A stretch of DNA of 10,295 nt from Candidatus Omnitrophota bacterium (GTDB lineage: Bacteria > Omnitrophota > Gorgyraeia > S143-82). Shown in pieces: positions 1 to 6,818 of the stretch. Location of the stretch: contig JALVWL010000137.1 in the NCBI GenBank assembly GCA_027034965.1, forward strand, positions 1 to 10,295. Direction: 5' to 3'. A program made the translations under genes and the position numbers. The first letter of the stretch is position 1. Each line of letters opens with the position of its first letter. A model generated the notes under the pieces. It was not told where the DNA came from and searched no databases. It saw only the letters and a program-made list of their open reading frames with translations.

Positions 1-21
1 TTATGCAATAGGGATTAAGCT

Positions 22-108
22 TAAGAATGAAGAATGGAGCATGGAGAATGAGGGAGAATATATTAGTGGATAAAAACCTTCATGCTTCATCCTTCCTGCT
101 TCATTCTC
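22..108. repeat. Inverted array of a purine heptamer (RAGNATG), copy A
   Basis: The left arm is four head-to-tail heptamers at 23-29, 30-36, 37-43 and 44-50 (AAGAATG, AAGAATG, GAGCATG, GAGAATG). The right arm, about 78-108, is the same kind of array on the other strand: GAGAATG, AAGCAGG, AAGGATG, AAGCATG read from 108 down to 81. The arms can fold: 24-32 pairs with 99-107 (9 bp), and 34-43 with 81-90 (10 bp with one G-T wobble), around an AT-rich loop. The first 30 bases (22-51) match 7890-7919 at 29 of 30 positions. There is no credible coding function; the minus-strand reading is a heptapeptide periodicity caused by the 7-base unit. Whether it acts as DNA or as a leader RNA hairpin is unknown. 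Confidence 0.85.
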
Positions 109-113
109 AAAAC

Positions 114-203
114 TTGAGTTATATTTGGATGAGAAAAGAGATGTTTGATTAACCGGGCGATGGGAGAAGAACTCTAATGCATAGTCCGGGATAGAATGTG
201 GAG
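114..203 (+). repeat. Conserved leader block ending at the batA ribosome binding site, copy A
   Basis: Three blocks recur in the same order before rmlA: TTGAGTTATATTTGGAT at 114-130 (17 of 17 identical to 7980-7996), GATTAAC plus GGCGATG at about 147-162, and GTCCGGGAT at 184-192. This copy has about 20 extra bases between the first two blocks. It runs straight into GGAG (200-203), five bases before the batA ATG. Shared order and a shared end at the ribosome binding site suggest a duplicated 5' leader or a dispersed intergenic element. Function is unknown. No known riboswitch class was recognised. Confidence 0.65.
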
Positions 204-208
204 AAGTT

Positions 209-1192
209 ATGCGGTTTGCGAATCCGTTTGGGCTTATATTCCTGTTGATACCGATCATTTTGGTGATATTGCGGCGTAGAAGGCTCTTGGCCAGGCGTCC
301 GGCTATTGGGGCCTCTATGCTCTATCGGGTTTCATTTTCCTCGAAAACAGGTTCTGAATTTGTCTTGTTTTTGTTGAAGCTGCTGCTTTTCTTTGTCCTC
401 GCATTTGCCTTGATGAGGCCCCAAATCGGACAGGGCAGGTCTGTGATAAGGGGAAAGGTCGTTGATATAATGCTGGTTCTGGATATATCCGGCAGTATGC
501 AGGCTATGGATATGGGCAAACGGACGCGTATAGCTGTGGCCAAGGAGCAGGCAAAGAGATTTGTCGATGCCAGGACATCTGATAGGATTGGGCTTATCCT
601 GTTTGCTGCAAAGACATTTCTGCAGTGTCCTTTGACCGTCGATAAGGATATGCTCAAGTCCCTTATAGATATGGCTGAAGTGGGGATGATTCAGGATGGA
701 ACCGCTATAGGGAGTGCCCTGGCCGTTGCAATAAAGCATATGAAGGATTCTTCCGCGAAGAGCAAGGTAATTGTCCTGATTACCGATGGTGTAAATAATG
801 CCGGAAAGATTGATCCTATAACCAGTGCCAAGATGGCAGAGAAGTTGGGCATAAGGGTCTATACAATAGGTGTCGGGAAGACACAGGGTCCGGTGCCGTT
901 TTTGATTAATGATCCATTGTTGGGAAAGCGAATCGTTATGGGACAGACCGAACTCGATGAGGGGTTGTTAAAAAAGATAGCTGCCATTACAGGTGGCAAG
1001 TATTTCCGTGTATTCGATGAAGAGGGGATGAAAAAGGTATTTGATGAGATAGATAGACTTGAGAAGACGGATGTGAGGATGGAGAGGTTTTTTGTCTATA
1101 AGGAATTATTCCCCTATTTTCTGGCAGCTGGGCTGGGCCTGATAGGTTTGATAGTCTTGTTAGAAGACCTTGTGTTTTTGACGGTGCCTTAG
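209..1192 (+). CDS. batA: BatA-like von Willebrand factor A membrane protein
   Basis: This 327-residue membrane-anchored VWA protein is the first visible gene of the Bat operon. Hydrophobic segments lie at about residues 8-20 and 53-68, with an Arg-rich stretch (22-30) between them, and a third at about 301-320. The VWA domain spans about 85-285 and carries a complete metal-ion-dependent adhesion site: DISGSM at 92-97, the Thr of DGTAIG at about 165, and Asp193 in TDGVNN. It should therefore bind Mg2+ and a protein ligand on the periplasmic side. GGAG at 200-203 supports the ATG at 209. The gene ends 8 bases before batB. Family knowledge links Bat proteins to aerotolerance and envelope stress, usually with a MoxR ATPase; the ligand is not known. 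BatA rather than BatB is inferred from position and the lack of a TPR tail. Confidence 0.9.
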   Translation: MRFANPFGLIFLLIPIILVILRRRRLLARRPAIGASMLYRVSFSSKTGSEFVLFLLKLLLFFVLAFALMRPQIGQGRSVIRGKVVDIMLVLDISGSMQAMDMGKRTRIAVAKEQAKRFVDARTSDRIGLILFAAKTFLQCPLTVDKDMLKSLIDMAEVGMIQDGTAIGSALAVAIKHMKDSSAKSKVIVLITDGVNNAGKIDPITSAKMAEKLGIRVYTIGVGKTQGPVPFLINDPLLGKRIVMGQTELDEGLLKKIAAITGGKYFRVFDEEGMKKVFDEIDRLEKTDVRMERFFVYKELFPYFLAAGLGLIGLIVLLEDLVFLTVP

Positions 1193-1200
1193 GAGGGGCT

Positions 1201-3162
1201 ATGGAGTGGGGAAATCCATCTGCCATATTTTTAGCGTTGGTGATAATTATATTCGTCGGTATCTGGATCTTTTCGGATAGGGTAAAGAGGCTGCTGTTTC
1301 GCCGTATTGGAGAATTTGAAAATGTATTGGCCAGTCTAATAAGGTTTTCTGGAAGTCTTTTGTTATATAAAAGACTTGCCCTTGTCCTTGCCTGTCTGTT
1401 GATAATACTGGGACTAATGGAGCCCAGGAGGCAGGTGGGTATGAGGTTGGTGAGCAAGAGGATATTGAATATAATGATATGCCTGGATGTCTCTCTCAGT
1501 ATGAATGCCGAGGATCTCAAGCCTAATCGCCTTACCCGAGCCAAGATAGAGATATCCAATCTAGTAAAGCGCCTCCAGGGAGATAGGATTGGGCTTATCG
1601 TCTTTGCAGGCGGTGCATTTGTGCAGTGTCCATTGACCACGGATTATTCTGCCTTCGATGGATTTCTGTCGAGTGTTGACATCGATTCCGTACCTTCACC
1701 TGGTACAGATATTGCTGCTGCCCTGGAGCTTGCGATAAGGGCGTTATCGGATGCAGATGGCACAAAAGCGATAATGCTTATAAGCGATGGGGAGGCATTT
1801 GACAAGGAAAAGGTTATCCAGATGGCCCGGAGGTGCAGGAAAGAGGGTATCAAGATCTATGCAGTGGGTATAGGTACGGATAAGGGTGAGCCTATCCCTT
1901 TACCGGGTGGGGGATACAAGAAGGATCGTTCGGGTAATATCGTTTTGACCTCCCTGGATGAGCACCTGCTTATGAATCTAGCCCAGCTGACTTCAGGGGC
2001 CTATATCCGTTCTGGGGCGACTAGTCTGGACATAGACAGGATATACAGGATAATCTCTTCTGCGCATAGGAAGATGTCCAGGGAGGAGCGTATACCATAT
2101 TATGAACAGTATTACCTATATTTTGTCTTTTTAGCCCTTATGCTATTGTTATTTGCCTGGTTTTTCCCGTATAGGGGAGCTGGAGCCAGGAATGGGCCTT
2201 CAAGGGCAGGTTTGAAGAGCCTATTGATGGTCATCCTTGGGTTTTCTCTCATAGGATGGAAGTGGATATACCTGGAGTCAAACAAGGCGGTAAAATCTTA
2301 TAAGGACAAAAAGATAAAGAAGGCGGAATCAATATTGAGGCAATTAAGGCATAAGGATGAAGATGATCCTATTGTAAATTACAATCTTGGCAATCTATTG
2401 TTCTCCAAAAAAGAGGATCCTGAAAAATTTTACCAGATAGCCTCACTGGCAAAGGATAAAGAGGTTAAGAAGAAGGCCCTCTATAATCTAGGGAACTATT
2501 ATATGAAATCAGGTAAATTAAAGGAGGCCATCGAGCAGTATAAACAGGCGTTATTGGTCGACCCTTCATTTACTGATGCCAGATATAATCTGGAGATTGC
2601 CTTGAAGAGATACAATGAGGAAAAGAGGAAAGAGAAAGAAAATAAGCAGCAGAAGAAGCAGAACAAGAAAGGTAAAGGCGCAGAGCAGTCTTCTTCGAGT
2701 AAAGGCAGAGGTGCAAAAGAGAATAAATCTTCGATGAGAGCCAGCCAATCTAATGCCTCTGGACAGTCCCGGGAGAATCTGTCCGAAAGTCGGACTGAGA
2801 AAGAGAACAAAGCCAGGGAAGAGAAAAGAAAGGGCGGGACAGAGATGCAGGCAGACTCCTCGCAGCAGCCTGGGCAGGATAAGAGGACTCGCTTTCAAAA
2901 TAAAGAAACTAAAGATAATTCCCAGGATAACAGTGCTTCTGTGTATAATAAATATAATCCTGCTGGAAGTGGGGATACTGAGAAAAATAGAGAATCATCT
3001 GCGCAAGGACAGGCGGGGATTAAAGATGGCGATAAGGACGGCAATTACAGTGAGGTATCAGCGGTCCTGGGTGCCCTTGACAGCGAGGAGCTTTCCCCTT
3101 CTCAGGTGAACAGGAGACCACAGATGCTCGAGGGGAAGGATAAGACAGATAAGGATTGGTGA
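1201..3162 (+). CDS. batB: BatB-BatC fusion: VWA domain plus TPR and charged tail
   Basis: A 653-residue protein joining what are often two genes. Residues 1-330 are BatB-like: membrane segments at about 5-24, 58-73 and 304-322, and a VWA domain at about 87-290 with an intact metal site (DVSLS 96-100, Thr169 in PGTD, Asp196 in SDGE). A fourth hydrophobic segment at about 338-356 leads to a BatC-like part with TPR repeats (about 392-470; the clearest unit is near 426-458). A very hydrophilic Lys/Glu/Gln/Ser-rich tail (about 472-615) follows, probably disordered. The C-terminus ends in KDW, as I recall for many BatC proteins. AGGAGG at 1191-1196 overlaps the batA stop and supports the ATG. It likely anchors the Bat complex and recruits partners through VWA and TPR modules. 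The fusion is continuous in frame with no sign of an error. Confidence 0.9.
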   Translation: MEWGNPSAIFLALVIIIFVGIWIFSDRVKRLLFRRIGEFENVLASLIRFSGSLLLYKRLALVLACLLIILGLMEPRRQVGMRLVSKRILNIMICLDVSLSMNAEDLKPNRLTRAKIEISNLVKRLQGDRIGLIVFAGGAFVQCPLTTDYSAFDGFLSSVDIDSVPSPGTDIAAALELAIRALSDADGTKAIMLISDGEAFDKEKVIQMARRCRKEGIKIYAVGIGTDKGEPIPLPGGGYKKDRSGNIVLTSLDEHLLMNLAQLTSGAYIRSGATSLDIDRIYRIISSAHRKMSREERIPYYEQYYLYFVFLALMLLLFAWFFPYRGAGARNGPSRAGLKSLLMVILGFSLIGWKWIYLESNKAVKSYKDKKIKKAESILRQLRHKDEDDPIVNYNLGNLLFSKKEDPEKFYQIASLAKDKEVKKKALYNLGNYYMKSGKLKEAIEQYKQALLVDPSFTDARYNLEIALKRYNEEKRKEKENKQQKKQNKKGKGAEQSSSSKGRGAKENKSSMRASQSNASGQSRENLSESRTEKENKAREEKRKGGTEMQADSSQQPGQDKRTRFQNKETKDNSQDNSASVYNKYNPAGSGDTEKNRESSAQGQAGIKDGDKDGNYSEVSAVLGALDSEELSPSQVNRRPQMLEGKDKTDKDW

Positions 3163-3170
3163 AAACTAAG

Positions 3171-3176
3171 AAAGGT
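3171..3176 (+). promoter_or_regulatory. Ribosome binding site deciding the batD start
   Basis: AAAGGT lies about 10 bases before the ATG at 3186. The upstream options, TTG 3156 and GTG 3159 (the latter overlapping the batB TGA as GTGA), have only AAGGA at 3151-3155, which is too close. The 3186 start also puts a normal signal peptide at the very N-terminus. Confidence 0.5.
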
Positions 3177-3185
3177 AGCCAGGCT

Positions 3186-5042
3186 ATGATGATTCGGAGG
3201 CTGTTTATATATCTGTTGGCATTATTGTGGCTCGGTAGTGGGATTGCCCTTGCCCTGGTGGATGTCAGGGCCTATGTCGACAGAAATAGTGTCTGCGCTG
3301 GTGATACGGTTACTCTTACGATAGAGATAGTAGGAAATGTCGGAAACTATAGCCCTCCGGATGTGGGTTCTATTCAAGGGGCAAGGATATATGGAAGGGG
3401 ATCCTCCCAGCAGATATCCTATATAAATGGCAAGATAAGCACGACTATCTCGTTTACCTATGCCTTGATACCGATAAGCACCGGAAGACTGCATATACCT
3501 TCTTTCAAGGTGAATGTCGATGGGAGACAGTTGTCAACTAAGCCGATAGATATAGAGGTAAACAAGTGCGCCTCTACATCTGCGCCCTCAAATAGCCAGG
3601 TTTTGCGTGGAGGAACGGTGCGCTCTCCAGGTCTGTCGGTAAGGCCAGCGCCGATGTCTCAGCCCAGGGATTCTCAAAATCAGGATACGTTTGCTGTGAT
3701 TTCTCTCAGCAAAAACAAGGTCTTTGTTGGCCAGCCTATCATATTGACCTACACGGTCTATACGAGGGAGAGGGTTGCCTACAAGGGTTTTTCCCAGCGG
3801 CCGGAGTTTTCAGGGTTTATCAAGGAGGAGGTCTCTCCTGCCAGGGATATGAATCGCAGGGAGGTTGTTATTGGAGGGGAGCGTTATGTGGCAGCTGATG
3901 TAGCCAGATTTGTCCTTGTACCGACTGCGAGTGGAGAATTTGAAATCAAGCCCGGAAGTCTCCTGATGGCGCGCGCCAGTAGTATGAGGGACATATTTAA
4001 AGACTTCTTTTCTGATTCCTTCTGGGATTCGTTTATGTCGGATAGTCTGTTGAATACAGAGGAGGAGTTTGAGGTAGTCCCTGCTTCTAAGAAGGTTACT
4101 GTCCTGCCGCTTCCTAAGCCAGGGCCTAAGGACTTCTCTGGTCTGGTCGGAGACTTTGAGATTAGTTCCTCTGTTGATAAGAAACAGATAAAATTGGGGG
4201 ATAGCATTACCCTTACAGTAGAGGTCAGAGGGAATGCCCCCCTTGAGGCGCTGCAGGATATAGATCTCGGCAGTCTTAAGGATTGTAGGGTCTATAAAAG
4301 TTCATCTTCTCAACAGAGCATACCTATGGATGGTGGATTTGAATATGAAAAGAGGTTTGAGTATATAATTATCCCTGAGAAACAGGGGAAGTTGACCATC
4401 CCTTCCCTTTACATAAACTATTTTTCTCCATCAGAGGAAAAGTATAAGACAAAGCAGAGCCGACCTATAGAAATAGAGGTCCTCCCTGGCAGGAAACTTC
4501 CTACAAAGGTCTTTATCCCCTCTTCAGATCAGGCTGCTCCTGGAGGAGAAGGTATCGGTTCGGGTGTTACGGGGATTAAGAATGATATAAAGTTTATCCG
4601 GGATGATCTTATGCTTGTAGACATTGCCAGGTACTGGATGATGCTTTTCTGGTTAAATGTCCTGCTTGCTTTTCTCTATTCTTTTATTCGATTTAGGGAC
4701 CGTCTTAGTTATGTAGGGTTTTCTATGAAGAGAAATATCGGTGTGAGACGAGAGCTGGAAGAACTACTCAACAGAAGGGACTCAGAGGATAGGAGGGCGT
4801 ATCTCCTGGCACTATCTTCGGCCTTATTAAAGGCTGCCCAGCTTAAGTATGGGAAGAATATTACCAGCTGTCAGGGATTGTTGCGTTTATTGGAGGAGAG
4901 GGGGAATAGCTGGTTAACGGATGAGATACGCTCTCATCTGATAAGTCTCGACAATGCGGTCTTTGGTGGTCTGGAGATAGACGATGCAGGCCTGGATGAT
5001 ATAGTGAGCTCGATCAGAGAGGTGATAAGGAAATGGGATTAA
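3186..5042 (+). CDS. batD: BatD-like exported protein, C-terminally membrane anchored
   Basis: From the ATG at 3186 this is a 618-residue protein. It starts with a signal peptide (Arg pair at 4-5, hydrophobic core about 6-24, Ala-Leu-Ala near 21-23). A long extracytoplasmic region of repeated beta-sandwich-like segments follows, at about 26-125, 168-310 and 320-432. The first and third share the BatD pattern of a G-D-x-(V/I)-T-L-T strand near the start and I-P-(E/I)...G-(K/R)-L-x-I-P-S later. One membrane segment lies at about 484-502, followed by a cytoplasmic, mostly helical tail of about 115 residues. This fits the BatD (oxygen tolerance) family, proposed as the periplasmic part of the Bat complex. 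GTG 3159 would add 9 residues and overlap batB by 4 bases. The end overlaps batE by 10 bases. Confidence 0.88.
   Translation: MMIRRLFIYLLALLWLGSGIALALVDVRAYVDRNSVCAGDTVTLTIEIVGNVGNYSPPDVGSIQGARIYGRGSSQQISYINGKISTTISFTYALIPISTGRLHIPSFKVNVDGRQLSTKPIDIEVNKCASTSAPSNSQVLRGGTVRSPGLSVRPAPMSQPRDSQNQDTFAVISLSKNKVFVGQPIILTYTVYTRERVAYKGFSQRPEFSGFIKEEVSPARDMNRREVVIGGERYVAADVARFVLVPTASGEFEIKPGSLLMARASSMRDIFKDFFSDSFWDSFMSDSLLNTEEEFEVVPASKKVTVLPLPKPGPKDFSGLVGDFEISSSVDKKQIKLGDSITLTVEVRGNAPLEALQDIDLGSLKDCRVYKSSSSQQSIPMDGGFEYEKRFEYIIIPEKQGKLTIPSLYINYFSPSEEKYKTKQSRPIEIEVLPGRKLPTKVFIPSSDQAAPGGEGIGSGVTGIKNDIKFIRDDLMLVDIARYWMMLFWLNVLLAFLYSFIRFRDRLSYVGFSMKRNIGVRRELEELLNRRDSEDRRAYLLALSSALLKAAQLKYGKNITSCQGLLRLLEERGNSWLTDEIRSHLISLDNAVFGGLEIDDAGLDDIVSSIREVIRKWD
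5019..5026 (+). promoter_or_regulatory. Strong ribosome binding site of batE inside the batD end
   Basis: GAGGTGAT matches the usual complement of the 16S rRNA 3' end over eight bases and sits 6 bases before the ATG at 5033. It lies in the last codons of batD, which supports the overlapping start and allows independent initiation on batE as well as coupling. Confidence 0.65.
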
Positions 5043-5758
5043 AGAGGATCGTTTTAGGGATGGTTATTGTCTTGTTGTGTGTGGCTGCTCCAGCCCTTGC
5101 TCGTTCAGCTGATATTGAGGCAGATTTTATCTCGGCCAATGCCCTTTATTCAGCAGGGGATTACAAGGGCGCCCTTAAGGCCTATCTGGACATAGAGAGC
5201 CGTCTGCCTGTTCCCAGTTTTGGCCTCTATTTCAATATAGGCAATACCTATTTTAAGTTGAATAATTATCCCAAGGCGCTGGTATATTATCTCAGGGCGC
5301 GCAGACTCCATCCATTTAACAGGGACCTTCAGTATAATATCCGTATTACACACAGACAATTGGAGATAAAGGATGAGACATCTTGGTTTTCGTTTGTATG
5401 GATGATACCGACCTATGACTGGGCCCTGGCAGCAACAGTGATATTCTGGACAATGCTTTTTATTGGATTTCTGCCTATTTCCCAGATAAAAAAGACATTT
5501 TTCGTTTCTATTATGATATTTTTATTGATGCTTTCACTCCTTGGATCCCTGTATTCCTATATAATGAACTCTGCAAATTCCTATGTTGTCCTGCACAAGT
5601 CCAGGTTGTTTTCAGGGCCGTCTTACAAGGAATCTGAGATAGCCATACTGAGACCTGGCGTCGATATTGTAGAGTTAAAGGCCCTGGGAAATTGGATAAA
5701 GGTCAAGGCCCATAATGTCACGGGCTGGATAAACCTCAAAGACGTAGAGAAGATATGA
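5033..5758 (+). CDS. batE: BatE-like protein with TPR and SH3-like domains
   Basis: A 241-residue envelope protein. A signal peptide or N-terminal anchor (about 1-24, ending Ala-Leu-Ala) is followed by a TPR region (about 30-108) with the recognisable pattern A-x-x-x-Y-x-x-G-D-Y-x-x-A-L-x-x-Y, then N-I-G-N-T-Y-F-K-L. Two membrane segments follow (about 129-148 and 155-175), then a bacterial SH3-like domain (about 183-239) with the YVV..SRLFSGPS start and the NWIKV and GWI motifs. This order (signal, TPR, two membrane helices, SH3) is that of BatE. It overlaps batD by 10 bases and the next gene by 4 (ATGA). It probably holds the complex together through the TPR part and contacts cell wall or protein through the SH3 part; the ligand is inferred only. 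Confidence 0.85.
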   Translation: MGLKRIVLGMVIVLLCVAAPALARSADIEADFISANALYSAGDYKGALKAYLDIESRLPVPSFGLYFNIGNTYFKLNNYPKALVYYLRARRLHPFNRDLQYNIRITHRQLEIKDETSWFSFVWMIPTYDWALAATVIFWTMLFIGFLPISQIKKTFFVSIMIFLLMLSLLGSLYSYIMNSANSYVVLHKSRLFSGPSYKESEIAILRPGVDIVELKALGNWIKVKAHNVTGWINLKDVEKI

Positions 5759-6795
5759 TAGACCTGGCATCTCTTTTCCCGGAGGAGATACTTGCCTTTT
5801 TACTGGAAGGATACGATGAGAAAGCAGAGATAAAGCCTTTTTTTGGAGATGAGATATTCCGGTGGATACACGGACGCTGGGAATACGATGCCCTTCGGTA
5901 TACCAATATCCCTAAACGATTGAGGCTGTTTTTGTCTAGGGAGATCTCTTTGCCCGAGACATCTATGCGGTATCGTCTTGTCTCTAGAGATGGTAGTGAG
6001 AAGCTGGGAATTGAATTGAGGGATGGAGAGATTGTGGAGACTGTCTACATCCCATTTCGAAATAGGGCCACTGTCTGTGTCTCTTCCCAGGTGGGTTGTA
6101 GATTTAGCTGCAGTTTTTGTCAGACTGGGAGGATGGGATTCAGGCGCAATCTATCTCCGGCAGAGATAGTCTTTCAGGTGTATTGCTTCCTTAGAGAAGG
6201 CAAACGAGTGACTCATATAGTGTTTATGGGTATGGGCGAGCCGCTGGACAATTACGAGAATGTCATTAAGGCTATAAGGATATTAAACAATCCCCTTGGT
6301 CTGGGTATATCGATTCGCAGGATTACCCTCTCCACAGTAGGCCTTGTCCCTGGGATAAAGAGGCTTATGACTGAAGGTATGCAGATAAATCTGGCCCTGT
6401 CTCTGCACAATCCTATACCCGAAGAGAGGCAGGTGCTTGTTCCTGCTGAGAAGAGGCATCCGATTAAGAAGCTATTACCTCTACTTATGGAATATTATCA
6501 CCGTACTTCAAGGCAAGTTACATTTGAGTATGTGGTGATTGAGGGGGTAAATGATGGCCCCAGGCATAGTCGCCGACTGGCCAGGATTTCAAAGGGTTGG
6601 GACTGTAAACTCAATCTGATTGCCCTTAACAGGTCTGATATAGACAGGCAGACCTGGCGGAGGAATAAGGCAGCGGTTATGCGATTTAAGGAGATGTGTT
6701 TGAATGCCGGGCTGAAGAATGTTACTATAAGGTTGTCCAGGGGGATTGATATCAGCGGGGCATGCGGTCTGCTTGCGAGCCACAGAAAGAAGTAA
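5755..6795 (+). CDS. rlmN: Radical SAM 23S rRNA (adenine2503-C2)-methyltransferase RlmN
   Basis: A 346-residue cytoplasmic enzyme predicted to methylate C2 of A2503 in 23S rRNA, and in many bacteria also A37 of some tRNAs. The radical SAM cluster motif CX3CX2C is Cys115, Cys119, Cys122 (GCRFSCSFCQTG), followed by the GMGEPL SAM-contact motif at 159-164. The C-terminal RGIDISGACG places Cys337 where the family has its transiently methylated cysteine, so both mechanistic sites are intact. The N-terminal 100 residues fit the RlmN accessory domain. Two small departures from the usual text are CQTG where CATG is common, and SLHNPIP where SLHAPND is common. The ATG overlaps the batE stop (ATGA) with a weak GAGAAG upstream, so translation is probably coupled to the Bat operon. 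A Cfr resistance enzyme is less likely, given the RlmN-like C-terminus. Confidence 0.93.
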   Translation: MIDLASLFPEEILAFLLEGYDEKAEIKPFFGDEIFRWIHGRWEYDALRYTNIPKRLRLFLSREISLPETSMRYRLVSRDGSEKLGIELRDGEIVETVYIPFRNRATVCVSSQVGCRFSCSFCQTGRMGFRRNLSPAEIVFQVYCFLREGKRVTHIVFMGMGEPLDNYENVIKAIRILNNPLGLGISIRRITLSTVGLVPGIKRLMTEGMQINLALSLHNPIPEERQVLVPAEKRHPIKKLLPLLMEYYHRTSRQVTFEYVVIEGVNDGPRHSRRLARISKGWDCKLNLIALNRSDIDRQTWRRNKAAVMRFKEMCLNAGLKNVTIRLSRGIDISGACGLLASHRKK

Positions 6796-6818
6796 TTTGG
6801 TAACTAGAGGGGATAGGT

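Noticed and set aside
1..18. Possible tail of an upstream gene (for example a DUF58 protein expected before batA)
   Set aside because: Only five codons precede a TAA in frame 1, with nothing recognisable. An upstream gene end cannot be told from intergenic sequence.
22..108. CRISPR array or DGR template
   Set aside because: The repeat unit is 7 bases in direct contact with no spacers, and there is no cas or reverse transcriptase gene in view.
145..178. Promoter directly before batA (TTGATT and TCTAAT)
   Set aside because: The boxes are 22 bases apart, too far for a sigma-70 type promoter, and TTGATT falls in the repeated block.
1..258. Minus-strand 85-codon open frame at the left edge
   Set aside because: It spans the heptamer array and the start of batA. 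The repeated SFSML/SSFL residues come from the 7-base repeat read in frame. There is no ribosome binding site and no family resemblance.
987..1640. Minus-strand 217-codon open frame across the batA-batB junction
   Set aside because: It lies wholly over two well-supported genes on the other strand, has no recognisable domain and reads as a mirror of their codons.
2753..3109. 118-codon + frame inside the batB-batC tail
   Set aside because: It is a basic, low-complexity alternative reading of the charged linker; the main frame continues to the conserved KDW end and the correct overlap with batD.
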